Shown here piece after piece: positions 18,359 to 26,618 of a stretch of DNA of 64,000 nt. A program made the translations under genes and the position numbers. The notes beneath the pieces are model-generated. The model did not search any database, was not told where the DNA came from, and saw only the letters and a program-made list of their open reading frames with translations. Position 1 is the stretch's first letter. Every line of letters starts with the position of its first letter. The DNA is taken from the NCBI GenBank assembly GCA_014763615.1, contig JACXVB010000012.1, positions 23,086 to 87,085 of the forward strand, read 5' to 3'. This DNA is from Sphingobacteriales bacterium (GTDB lineage Bacteria > Bacteroidota > Bacteroidia > Sphingobacteriales > Sphingobacteriaceae).

Positions 18359-19348
18359 ATGTTAATTATGACTCGCATTCTTACTTTTATTTTTGCTCTT
18401 TTTATTAGCACTCAGGCTTTTGCGCAAACGGTAAATCCACGACCGATTACTTTGGATGAATATGAAAAAGCCAAAACTTTTTCTATTTCAGATTTAGATA
18501 ACGATACCTACGTAAAGTTCGAGAATACCTACCTTTTGGATAGATATGAAGGAAAAAAACCCTTTTTTATTACAGGAGACGACGGTTATAAAAAACGTAT
18601 AGATTTATACAAATTGATTGCGAAAGATGGCCTGCAAGAATTGGGTTTAATGGTATTTTACACTAACGAAACTGGTAAAATTTATAAAACCATTGTCCCT
18701 AATTTCACTGCAGAAGGTAAAGTTTGGGAAAAATATTTTGAAGATATCCATGCCATTGATAAAGTAGAACCCAATTTTGTATTGAAATTATCTTATGTGC
18801 TTTCTAGAGAGCTCTCCTATCAACAATATAAAAACATCAATGGGGGCAAAGAAATTAAAGACGAGCATGCTACTTATGGCAATGATATCTGTTTTCCTGG
18901 TGAGCAATTAGTCATGCTTCATAACGGTTCTCAAAAAATGCTTAAAGACATTAAAAGTGGAGATGAAATCATCAGTGTAAATCCTGAAACTAAAAAAATA
19001 GAAGTAGCAAAAGTAAAAGAGCTTACCTCGCACCAAGCCAAAGATTATGCCTTAACTCAACTCACTTTAGTAAAAGATGAAATCAAAGGAAATGAAGTTT
19101 TTCTCTATGCAAAAGTGATAAAAGCTACACCAAATCACCCCATGAAAACCAATGTTGGTGATCAAAAAATAGGTGAAATACAAGTTGGAGAAACTGTTCT
19201 TTGCTTAAATAACGAAACTGGAAAAATAGATGCTTTTAAAGTTATTATTCACCAGAATTTAACGGAAGGAAGCCAAAAAGTTTACAACATTGTAGCTGAT
19301 GCTGGCAGCACATTAATGCTAAATGGAGTGATGGTGAAACAGAAGTAA
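18359..19348 (+). CDS. Secreted protein with C-terminal Hint (hedgehog/intein-like) domain
   Basis: 329 aa. A Sec signal peptide (hydrophobic core then ISTQAFAQ) is followed by an unrecognised domain of about 150 residues (24-177) and a Hint domain (178-329). Hint block A starts at Cys178 (CFPGEQLVML), followed by MLKDIKSGDEIISVN; block B is ATPNHPMKT with Thr257 and His260; the last block is VYNIVADAGSTLMLNGVMV. These match the autoprocessing fold shared by hedgehog C-terminal domains, inteins and polymorphic-toxin Hint modules. There is no C-terminal His-Asn plus nucleophile, so it should cleave or form a thioester at Cys178 rather than splice. Start is ATG 18359 or 18368. It ends two bases before the convergent porin gene stop. 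Function of the N-terminal domain is unknown. Confidence 0.78.
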   Translation: MLIMTRILTFIFALFISTQAFAQTVNPRPITLDEYEKAKTFSISDLDNDTYVKFENTYLLDRYEGKKPFFITGDDGYKKRIDLYKLIAKDGLQELGLMVFYTNETGKIYKTIVPNFTAEGKVWEKYFEDIHAIDKVEPNFVLKLSYVLSRELSYQQYKNINGGKEIKDEHATYGNDICFPGEQLVMLHNGSQKMLKDIKSGDEIISVNPETKKIEVAKVKELTSHQAKDYALTQLTLVKDEIKGNEVFLYAKVIKATPNHPMKTNVGDQKIGEIQVGETVLCLNNETGKIDAFKVIIHQNLTEGSQKVYNIVADAGSTLMLNGVMVKQK

Positions 19349-19350
19349 AA

Positions 19351-21393
19351 CTAATCATAAAAGCGCCAAACCACACCAAATTTAGCTAAAGAATATGGCA
19401 TCGGATAATCATTTACGGTGTAATATCCTTTACTAAATAAACCTCGGTTTACGTAATCATACCTCAAAAACAGATTGGCTCTTTTCCAATTGGTTCTTAC
19501 CCAAACATCCACAATGGGATAATTATCATATTTTAAGTTTGAGGCATTATAAAATTGACCAATGGCAGGCGCATAAGATGGCGCAGCATATTTGGTATAA
19601 TACCTCACATCAAAACCAAATTCTGCTTGTAGCGCTTTGTGATAAAAATCTTGATGAACAAAAAAGCTTTGAAAAGAATACAATTCTGGTGTTCTCAACA
19701 CATCTTTAAAATCTGTTTTTTGGTAAACAATAAAGTTTTGGAAAGTGAACTTCCCAAAATGAAAATCCTTTTTTAAAGAAAGTTTTAAAAGGTTAATGTT
19801 GCTTCCAAATTCAGCCGGATAAGCATCCTGATTAATGGTATCTGCCGTAAAATAATGATAATTACTCATTAAATAATATTCGGCCTTAGCCTCAAAAAAA
19901 TATTTTGGAATGATGTAAGAAAAACCTAAATGCTGTGTTTTGGTCTTGCTGAAGTTTAAATTCCAAGCATAATGATTGGTAATCTGGCGTTCGTAAATTA
20001 ATGCCGGGCTTTGGTTTTGCGAGTATGCGTTCAAGAGTACACTTCCAATCTTGTTTCCTAATTTAATTTCAGAATTAGCTTCGTATAAAAAGTCGCCTGC
20101 GTTTCTGCCTTGTACAATTTGCTGCAAGCTAAAATTAAGGCTTGCCTTATCACTAAAACCATAATCTGCATCGCCTTTTAGGGTTACATTCTGAAAATTC
20201 GCATCAAAATTATACTGTTGATATTTATACAAATCATGCTGAATACCTGCGTTTATTTTTAACTCATTTCTTAAAAAAGAAACACTCCTACCTCTCAAGT
20301 AAAAACTATAATTAAACTCGTTTTGAAGGTGGGTCACGTTGGTAGAGTCAGCAGTTTTGGAAGAATCCGGATAAAGGTAATAATGATTTAATAAGCCACT
20401 ATTAACGTCTGTTCCACCAGCATCGGTGAAATAATATTTCTGTGTATTATAAAGCAGTTGATAACTTACTCGCTGAGTAGGTAAAATGGTAGAATTGGTA
20501 TCTGCTATATTCACATTTTTTTGTCGCCCGATATTATAAAATTGCTTGATGTAAATACTGTTATTGTGCCAATTATGCTTAGCTGTATTTAACCGGGCGG
20601 CTTCATATTCTGCTTGTATATTGGTAGGCGCAGTAAAAATAGAATCATTGTAAATAGCTCCATTATCATAAGCATTCAAATTATTGAAAGTAGCATTAGC
20701 GAGTAAGGTGTAGCGCTTGTTTTTTGAAGTGTGCCAAGTCCATAATGAGGCGTTTAAATGATTTACAACCAATCTATCTGCCAATCGTTCCGGAGCTCCA
20801 TAAAAAGACCGAGAACCCATTTTTTTATAGCTCGCCCCAATATTCCAATTAGGTTTTATATTTTGCGAGTGTATAGCATGAAATTGTTGCTCTGCTAATC
20901 TACCAAAAGCAGGTGTTTCATAATACAATTCTGAGAATGGAGACCTTGCCAAATAATAAGTAATATCTTCAGGACGAAGCAAATACCTATCATAATAATG
21001 ATAGCCTACATCAAATCCGATGGTTTTTGCAGGTTCAAAAAGTAAATCGCGATAAGCTAAACCATTTAACCCCAAATTCATGGTAGGATGCTCGGGCTCA
21101 TCAATCACTTTATATCTCTGAAAGTCTTTAGTAGTGGTATCTAAAGGAAATAATCGAGTACTATCTCTTAAAAATTTCTCTTTGGTATATTTAATGTATT
21201 TAGAGGTGTAGATAATACTATCAGACTTTGCATCTAATTTTGCCCTTAAAGAATCAATATTCTCCTCCCCTTTATTTTTTCCTCCTGTATTATTTGTAGG
21301 ATTGATGGGTAAAGGTCTGCCTCCTGGTAAAATCTGAGCACTTGCAAAGCCCCCTATGACGAACAAAAAAATGAAAAGAAAAAGTTTTTTCAA
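19351..21393 (-). CDS. Putative outer-membrane porin (Porin_10 family)
   Basis: 680 aa. Signal peptide (MKKLFLFIFLFVIGGFASAQ), a proline/asparagine-rich linker, then many alternating beta strands rich in Tyr and Asn ending with an aromatic C-terminal residue region (FGVVWRFYD), as expected of an outer-membrane beta-barrel. It fits the Bacteroidota 'putative porin' family with an early LRDSTRLFPLDTTTKDFQRY-like segment. The start codon is TTG at 21393, two bases after the punA stop, so it is probably translated with punA. Transported compound unknown; its coupling to punA hints at a nucleoside or a general channel, which is inference. Confidence 0.75.
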   Translation of the reverse strand: MKKLFLFIFLFVIGGFASAQILPGGRPLPINPTNNTGGKNKGEENIDSLRAKLDAKSDSIIYTSKYIKYTKEKFLRDSTRLFPLDTTTKDFQRYKVIDEPEHPTMNLGLNGLAYRDLLFEPAKTIGFDVGYHYYDRYLLRPEDITYYLARSPFSELYYETPAFGRLAEQQFHAIHSQNIKPNWNIGASYKKMGSRSFYGAPERLADRLVVNHLNASLWTWHTSKNKRYTLLANATFNNLNAYDNGAIYNDSIFTAPTNIQAEYEAARLNTAKHNWHNNSIYIKQFYNIGRQKNVNIADTNSTILPTQRVSYQLLYNTQKYYFTDAGGTDVNSGLLNHYYLYPDSSKTADSTNVTHLQNEFNYSFYLRGRSVSFLRNELKINAGIQHDLYKYQQYNFDANFQNVTLKGDADYGFSDKASLNFSLQQIVQGRNAGDFLYEANSEIKLGNKIGSVLLNAYSQNQSPALIYERQITNHYAWNLNFSKTKTQHLGFSYIIPKYFFEAKAEYYLMSNYHYFTADTINQDAYPAEFGSNINLLKLSLKKDFHFGKFTFQNFIVYQKTDFKDVLRTPELYSFQSFFVHQDFYHKALQAEFGFDVRYYTKYAAPSYAPAIGQFYNASNLKYDNYPIVDVWVRTNWKRANLFLRYDYVNRGLFSKGYYTVNDYPMPYSLAKFGVVWRFYD

Positions 21394-21395
21394 TG

Positions 21396-22211
21396 TTATA
21401 GTTGTAAAATCAGCTCTTTTAAAATGCTGGTCATTTTGGGTTCAGCCTCTCCCGCAATCTTAATAATTTCTTCTACCGAAACAGGTTTTAAAGTTTCCGG
21501 AAATCCTTCATCGGTTAAAACCGAAATGGCAAAAACAGGTAAACTCATGTGATTAGCCACAATCACCTCAGGAACGGTACTCATCCCTACAGCATCAGCG
21601 CCTATGATTCTTAAAAACCTATATTCTGCTTTGGTTTCTAAATTTGGCCCAGTTACAGAAACGTACACTCCTTTGTGGCAAGTGATATTTTGCTCCTTTG
21701 CTATTTTTAGCGCCTTTTCTATCATTTTCGCCTCATAGGGTGCGCTCATATCTGGAAAACGAGGACCTAAATCACCATAATTTGTCCCGATTAATGGATT
21801 ATGTGGCTGCAAATTGATATGATCCTCAATCACCATTAAATCACCTTTACGGAAATTTGGATTTAAAGCGCCACTGGCATTAGAAACAAATAATTTTTGG
21901 ATACCTAGCATTTTTAAAACCCTCACCGGAAAGGTGATCTGCTTCATATCATAACCTTCATAATAATGCAAACGCCCCTGCATGGCTACTACCTTTTTTC
22001 CTGATAAGGTTCCAAAAATCAACTTACCCGAATGAAATTCTAAAGTGGAGATGGGAAAGTTAGGGATATTCGCATACATCAACTGATGTTCAATCTTAAT
22101 TTCATTCACTAAAGCACCTAAACCGGTCCCTAAAATAATCCCTATTTCTGGAGTAAATTCTCCGATTCTATGTTTGATAAACTCAACGGATTCTCTGATT
22201 TGATCTAGCAT
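21396..22211 (-). CDS. punA: Purine-nucleoside phosphorylase
   Basis: 271-aa trimeric-type PNP that splits purine nucleosides with phosphate to give the base and ribose-1-phosphate. Family motifs: IILGTGLGALVNEI (phosphate loop), MQGRLHYYEGY with the catalytic His, SNASGALNPNFRKGDLMVI, GVYVSVTGPNLETKAEYRFL, and GADAVGMSTVPEVIVA. Length matches the 270-280 aa PNP II family. It overlaps lpxK upstream by 29 bases and is followed at once by the porin gene, giving an lpxK-punA-porin unit. Confidence 0.93.
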   Translation of the reverse strand: MLDQIRESVEFIKHRIGEFTPEIGIILGTGLGALVNEIKIEHQLMYANIPNFPISTLEFHSGKLIFGTLSGKKVVAMQGRLHYYEGYDMKQITFPVRVLKMLGIQKLFVSNASGALNPNFRKGDLMVIEDHINLQPHNPLIGTNYGDLGPRFPDMSAPYEAKMIEKALKIAKEQNITCHKGVYVSVTGPNLETKAEYRFLRIIGADAVGMSTVPEVIVANHMSLPVFAISVLTDEGFPETLKPVSVEEIIKIAGEAEPKMTSILKELILQL

Positions 22212-23247
22212 ATTTTTTAATGATATTATCGAATTCTGTTTTTCTATTAGCTAAAAAGTTAATCTCAATAGGCCAAGCATAAATGGGTAAATTTTGAATC
22301 ATAGATTTAAAATTTCCAGCATTTAAACGTACGGCATCCTTTTCTGTTGTAAGGATGATTTTATCATCCCCCGGCAAAGCCTCAAAATCGCTTACAAGTT
22401 TAAGCATATTTTTTTGGCTAAACAGATGATGATCTGCATAAGCATGATGAATAATGTGCTTGCTATGTTTTTTCAATTCTTGTACTAGTGGAGCTGTTTT
22501 AGCAATTCCTGTTAACAGCAAAACCTGCGTATTGGGATTTATTGCGGCTAATGATAATTTATCATCTTTAAAAACTGCTGATAATTCCTTAGCATAGCTG
22601 ATGCCTGAGAAAAACAACTTTTGATGAGGATGAAGCCTCATTTGCTTATCTAAAACACTCATTTCTGATACAGAAAGTTGATTAGGACATTTTGTGATCA
22701 CGATAATATCTGCTCGCTTTCTTCCGCTAAAAGCTTCCCGATAGTTTCCTGCTGGCAATAAAATTTTTGGCTTTTGAATTTGATGATAATCAAATAGTAA
22801 CAAGCTCAAACTAGGTTTCACCGCTCGATGCTGAAAAGCATCGTCCATTAAAATCAAATCATGCTGCTGTTGGATTTTATTGATCCCAAAAACACGATTT
22901 TCACAAACTGCAACGCTGATATCCTGAAATTTAAGTTTGATTTGCAAAGGTTCATCGCCAGTGTTGCTAGCCAAATCATCGGGTTTAACCCACAAAAAAC
23001 CTTTAGTTTTTCTACCATATCCCCTACTCAAAGTGGCAAGTTTAAAATCATCATTTAATAAACGGATTAAGTATTCTACCATAGGTGTTTTACCTGAGCC
23101 ACCTACTTCTAAATTACCTACAGAAATTATTGGGATTGAAAATGACGTTGATTTGAAAATACCCCAATCATAAAATTTATTTCTTACAAAAGTGATGATT
23201 CCGTAAATGATAGAAAAAGGATATAATAATATTCTTGGGAACTGCAT
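22183..23247 (-). CDS. lpxK: Tetraacyldisaccharide 4'-kinase
   Basis: 354 aa. Phosphorylates the 4' position of the lipid A precursor at the inner membrane. An N-terminal membrane-associated helix (LLYPFSIIYGIITFVRNKFY) precedes the Walker A loop SVGNLEVGGSGKTP; later LATLSRGYGRKTKGF and LILMDDAFQHRAV are LpxK signatures, with DDAFQHR carrying the catalytic Asp. I choose ATG at 23247 (MQFPRILLYPF); 23 upstream in-frame codons from 23316 are unlike the family and overlap a terminator. Its stop overlaps punA. Confidence 0.94.
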   Translation of the reverse strand: MQFPRILLYPFSIIYGIITFVRNKFYDWGIFKSTSFSIPIISVGNLEVGGSGKTPMVEYLIRLLNDDFKLATLSRGYGRKTKGFLWVKPDDLASNTGDEPLQIKLKFQDISVAVCENRVFGINKIQQQHDLILMDDAFQHRAVKPSLSLLLFDYHQIQKPKILLPAGNYREAFSGRKRADIIVITKCPNQLSVSEMSVLDKQMRLHPHQKLFFSGISYAKELSAVFKDDKLSLAAINPNTQVLLLTGIAKTAPLVQELKKHSKHIIHHAYADHHLFSQKNMLKLVSDFEALPGDDKIILTTEKDAVRLNAGNFKSMIQNLPIYAWPIEINFLANRKTEFDNIIKKYARSNQRIR

Positions 23248-23322
23248 CTGCCAAACTTCATTGTAAAACGCTAAAGTATTAAAAAGACAGTGGCTTATAA
23301 AATTTGGATCATACAAACAAAA

Positions 23323-23346
23323 AAAGACCTCTAATAAGAGGTCTTT
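23323..23346 (-). terminator. Rho-independent terminator after the S1/P1 nuclease gene
   Basis: Perfect 10-base stem AAAGACCTCT/AGAGGTCTTT with a four-base loop, followed on the minus strand by a run of T. It lies 20 bases beyond the nuclease stop and in front of lpxK. Confidence 0.85.
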
Positions 23347-23366
23347 ACGCTATTTAACATTGAATT

Positions 23367-24149
23367 TTACTTAAAAATCTCATTCAACACACCTGCTAAC
23401 CTGATTCCTGCCTGTTGAATTCTTAATTTATAAATTTCAGAATGTTGAGGGTAATAAGTATAATCTAAATTAGGGTTTTTCTCTACTTCTTGATACAAAT
23501 TACCAGCTATTTGATAAGATTCAAACAACCATTTCATCACCGGATCGCTTTGCCATTGCTTAATTTTTGGATCGCTTACATGATCTAAAGCGGATGACAT
23601 CTCTAAGAAAGTCATCCCATTATATTGAATTAAACCACTATCCCAAAGAGCGTGTAAATTAGTTTCTCTACCTTGAAATTTTAATTTTACATCATTTCCG
23701 CCTTTATCTTCTTTTCTACTCACATGCATCGGCTGGTGTAAATCTCCCACAAAATGGATAATCATTTTTAAAGCAAATACTTTTTCATCTTTTGTGCTAT
23801 TTGGATTTTTCAATTGAGCCTCCATCTTCAATAAAGCATTGTAAACATTTGCAGAAGTATCTGCCTTTACTGCTTTAGAAAATTCTGCATAAGTCATGCC
23901 CATAGGCTCATTTAAATAATGCCAAGGCCCTGTATAATGGTATTCTTTAGAATATCTAATTTCATCAGCAAAAGGACTAACAATTGGCATATCTTCTGTT
24001 CCCAATAGGCTTTCAACGGCTGCTTTAGCTTTAGGAGTAAGATGATTTTCGGCAATTTTGGCAATGGTACGATGACCTACCACCCCCCAAGAAATTAAAG
24101 AAATAGCTAAGGCTACTACTGCAAAAGAAAAGATTTTTGAATAACGCAT
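23367..24149 (-). CDS. Secreted S1/P1-type zinc nuclease
   Basis: 260 aa. A signal peptide (about residues 1-20) ends so that Trp22-Gly (WGVVGHRTIAKIA) becomes the mature N-terminus; in this family the N-terminal Trp and a following His bind the zinc cluster. Further ligands are seen in YHYTGPWHYLN, IIHFVGDLHQPMHVSRKEDK and GGNDVKLKF...NLHALWDSGL. S1/P1 nucleases degrade single-stranded DNA and RNA and can remove 3' phosphates. On the minus strand TATCTTTG (24175-24182) is a good -7 element 26 bases upstream of the start. Transcribed alone with a terminator. Confidence 0.92.
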   Translation of the reverse strand: MRYSKIFSFAVVALAISLISWGVVGHRTIAKIAENHLTPKAKAAVESLLGTEDMPIVSPFADEIRYSKEYHYTGPWHYLNEPMGMTYAEFSKAVKADTSANVYNALLKMEAQLKNPNSTKDEKVFALKMIIHFVGDLHQPMHVSRKEDKGGNDVKLKFQGRETNLHALWDSGLIQYNGMTFLEMSSALDHVSDPKIKQWQSDPVMKWLFESYQIAGNLYQEVEKNPNLDYTYYPQHSEIYKLRIQQAGIRLAGVLNEIFK

Positions 24150-24270
24150 ATTTTAAATTTTCTCCAAAGATATAAATCGGTTGATTGATAAATACATTTC
24201 TAGTAAATGATAACATAGACTTTACAAAGGTCTTGTCACTCCGTTGACAAACTTTTAGCTTCAAAAGCCT

Positions 24271-24278
24271 TATCTTTG
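24271..24278 (+). promoter_or_regulatory. Candidate -7 promoter element of pruA
   Basis: TATCTTTG exactly matches the Bacteroidota TAnnTTTG -7 element, 24 bases before the pruA ATG at 24303. A TTGACA-like word lies at 24244-24249, a few bases farther than the ideal -33 spacing. Confidence 0.45.
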
Positions 24279-24302
24279 TTACAAACCTTAAAATCGATAT
24301 TT

Positions 24303-25940
24303 ATGTTAAAAGGATTTTTTAAAGTACCCACACCCAATAATGAACCTATTTACAATTACGCTCCTGGTAGTAAGGAGAGAGCACTCTTAAAGGCTGCCTT
24401 GGCCGAAGCAAGGGCTAAACAAATAGACATTCCGATGTATATTGGTGGTGAAGAAGTGAAAACAGATCATAAAAAAGCACTACGTCCTCCTCACGATCAT
24501 CAGCATATCTTAGGTTATTTTAGTTATGGAGATAAAAGTCATATCAATAAAGCAATAAACGCCGCATTAGCTGCTAAAAAGGATTGGGAAAATCTAGGCT
24601 GGGAACACCGAGCATCCATTTTTTTAAAGGCAGCAGAGCTGATCTCGGGTAAATACCGTTATGAGTTGAATGCCGCAACCATGTTAGGGCAATCTAAAAA
24701 TGCTTTTCAAGCAGAGATTGATGCAGCTTGTGAAATCATAGATTTCTTGAGATTTAACGTGAGTTACATGGCAGAAATCTATCAACAGCAACCTCCAATT
24801 TCTTCAAAAGGAGTTTGGAATAGATTAGAGCAGCGTCCTTTAGAAGGTTTCATTTTTGCATTAACTCCATTTAATTTTACCGCCATCGCAGGAAACTTGC
24901 CTACATCATGCGCCATGATGGGCAACGTGGTAGTTTGGAAACCAGCCAACACCCAAGTTTATGCTGCTAATGTTTTAATGAAGATTTTTAAAGAAGCTGG
25001 CGTACCCGATGGAGTCATCAACTTAATTTATGTTGATGGACCAACAGCCGGAGAGGTGATTTTTAGCCATCCAGATTTTGCCGGCATTCACTTTACAGGT
25101 TCTACCGCAGTTTTCCAAAACATCTGGAAAACCATCGGTAACAATATTCATAATTACAAAACTTATCCTCGTATTGTAGGCGAAACAGGCGGAAAAGATT
25201 TCATTTTGGTTCATGCTTCCGCGGATGTAAAAGCTGCAGCTACCGGAATTGTTCGTGGCGCATTTGAATATCAAGGACAAAAATGCTCTGCTGCTTCTAG
25301 AACTTACATCCCCAAATCTGTATGGCCACAAATGAAAGAAATGATGTTAAAAGACATCGCTTCCTTTAAAATGGGCGGAACAGAAGATTTCTCTAACTTC
25401 ATTAATGCCGTTATCGATGAAAAATCATTTGATAAGTTGGCTAAGTATCTAGATCAAGCAAAAAAAGATAAAGGTGTCGAGATTATTTGTGGAGGCGGTT
25501 ATGATAAATCTAAAGGTTATTTTATCGAGCCCACCATCATCGTTGCCGAAGATCCCAAATATACCACCATGTGTGAGGAGCTTTTCGGACCAATTTTAAC
25601 GGTTTACGTTTATGAGGATGCTAAATTCTCTGAAACCTTGAAATTGGTAGATGAAACTTCGCCTTATGCTTTAACAGGAGCCATTTTTGCTCAAGACCGA
25701 TATGCGATTGAAGAAGCCTCTAAAGCCTTAAGAAATGCCGCGGGTAATTTTTATATCAATGATAAATGTACCGGAGCGGTGGTTGGTCAACAGCCATTTG
25801 GTGGTGCTAGAGGTTCTGGAACAAATGATAAAGCCGGAGCGATGGTTAACTTATTGCGTTGGGTTTCTCCGAGAACCATCAAAGAAACTTTTGATCCACC
25901 AACGGATTATCGATATCCTTTCTTAGAAGAAGATAAATAA
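24303..25940 (+). CDS. pruA: L-glutamate gamma-semialdehyde (1-pyrroline-5-carboxylate) dehydrogenase
   Basis: 545-aa aldehyde dehydrogenase that oxidises glutamate semialdehyde to glutamate in proline breakdown. Residues of the family are present: substrate/NAD loop HFTGSTAVFQ, general base Glu in VGETGGKDF near residue 293, catalytic Cys in YQGQKCSAASR near 327, and EELFGPILTVYVYED. The size and the phrase LEQRPLEGFIFALTPFNF fit group 4 ALDH4/P5CDH, which in Bacteroidota is a stand-alone protein separate from proline dehydrogenase. ATG 24303 (MLKGFFKVP) is preferred over TTG 24276. Confidence 0.93.
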   Translation: MLKGFFKVPTPNNEPIYNYAPGSKERALLKAALAEARAKQIDIPMYIGGEEVKTDHKKALRPPHDHQHILGYFSYGDKSHINKAINAALAAKKDWENLGWEHRASIFLKAAELISGKYRYELNAATMLGQSKNAFQAEIDAACEIIDFLRFNVSYMAEIYQQQPPISSKGVWNRLEQRPLEGFIFALTPFNFTAIAGNLPTSCAMMGNVVVWKPANTQVYAANVLMKIFKEAGVPDGVINLIYVDGPTAGEVIFSHPDFAGIHFTGSTAVFQNIWKTIGNNIHNYKTYPRIVGETGGKDFILVHASADVKAAATGIVRGAFEYQGQKCSAASRTYIPKSVWPQMKEMMLKDIASFKMGGTEDFSNFINAVIDEKSFDKLAKYLDQAKKDKGVEIICGGGYDKSKGYFIEPTIIVAEDPKYTTMCEELFGPILTVYVYEDAKFSETLKLVDETSPYALTGAIFAQDRYAIEEASKALRNAAGNFYINDKCTGAVVGQQPFGGARGSGTNDKAGAMVNLLRWVSPRTIKETFDPPTDYRYPFLEEDK

Positions 25941-25944
25941 TAGT

Positions 25945-25971
25945 AAAGCCCTCAAAAATGAGGGCTTTTTT
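25945..25971 (+). terminator. Rho-independent terminator of pruA
   Basis: Stem AAAGCCCTCA (25945-25954)/TGAGGGCTTT (25959-25968) with a four-base loop and a T run, four bases after the pruA stop. Confidence 0.88.
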
Positions 25972-26018
25972 GATTCATCAAAATTATACTTACCTTTAAC
26001 GTTAGTATTACATAGCTA

Positions 26019-26300
26019 ATGATAAGAAGTTTTGCAGATAAAGAAGCAGAAAAAATCTGGGAAGGTATTCCTTCAAAAAAACTTACATCAGAAATCCAAG
26101 ATATTGCAAGAAGAAAGCTGAGAATGATGAATAACGCTCAAAATATTAATGACTTAAGAATCCCACCTGCAAATCATTTAGAAAAGTTAAGCGGCAATTT
26201 AAACGGCTTTTACAGTATCAGAATTAATCAAAAATGGCGTGTTATTTTTACTTGGGAATACGATAGCACTTTCTATGTTGAAATAGTAGATTATCATTAA
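26019..26300 (+). CDS. higB: HigB-type toxin (RelE/ParE superfamily)
   Basis: 93-aa mRNA interferase-like toxin. It has the HigB plan: MIRSFADKEAEKIWEG at the start, IPPANHLEKLSG in the centre and the core strand SIRINQKWRVIFTW, with Arg and Trp residues near the expected active face, ending VEIVDYH with the C-terminal Tyr-His. It precedes its antitoxin by two bases (toxin-first order, the rule for HigBA). Such toxins cleave mRNA at the ribosome. Confidence 0.9.
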   Translation: MIRSFADKEAEKIWEGIPSKKLTSEIQDIARRKLRMMNNAQNINDLRIPPANHLEKLSGNLNGFYSIRINQKWRVIFTWEYDSTFYVEIVDYH

Positions 26301-26302
26301 AA

Positions 26303-26611
26303 ATGGAAACATTAAAAAATATACATCCTGGCGAAATTTTAAGAGAAGAGTTCTTAAACCCGCTAGAAATAAGCGCCTATAAATTGGCAAAAGAAACCTT
26401 CATTCCACAAACTAGAATCAGCGAAATTTTAAAAGGAAACCGCAGAATTACGGCTGACACCGCTTTAAGATTTTCAAAATATTTTGGTACCAGCTCAAAA
26501 TTTTGGTTAGGCTTACAAGATGATTATGATCTGGAGGAAGAAAAAAAATCAAAAAGTAAAGAGCTAGAAAATATTCATCCTATCAGTAAGGTGGCTAAGA
26601 TAAATTGTTAA
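26303..26611 (+). CDS. higA: HigA-type antitoxin (XRE family HTH)
   Basis: 102-aa DNA-binding antitoxin. The N-terminal IHPGEILREEFLNPLEISAY is the HigA signature, followed by a helix-turn-helix (AKETFIPQTRISEILKGNRR) and the LRFSKYFGTSSKFWLGLQ block. Expected to neutralise HigB and repress the pair. The last residues (ENIHPISKVAKIN) run close to the convergent agmatine deiminase gene, eight bases away. Confidence 0.92.
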   Translation: METLKNIHPGEILREEFLNPLEISAYKLAKETFIPQTRISEILKGNRRITADTALRFSKYFGTSSKFWLGLQDDYDLEEEKKSKSKELENIHPISKVAKINC

Positions 26612-26618
26612 AAATTAA

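Noticed and set aside
18359..19348. Intein-containing protein
   Set aside because: There is no C-extein and no C-terminal His-Asn plus nucleophile; the Hint domain is at the very C-terminus.
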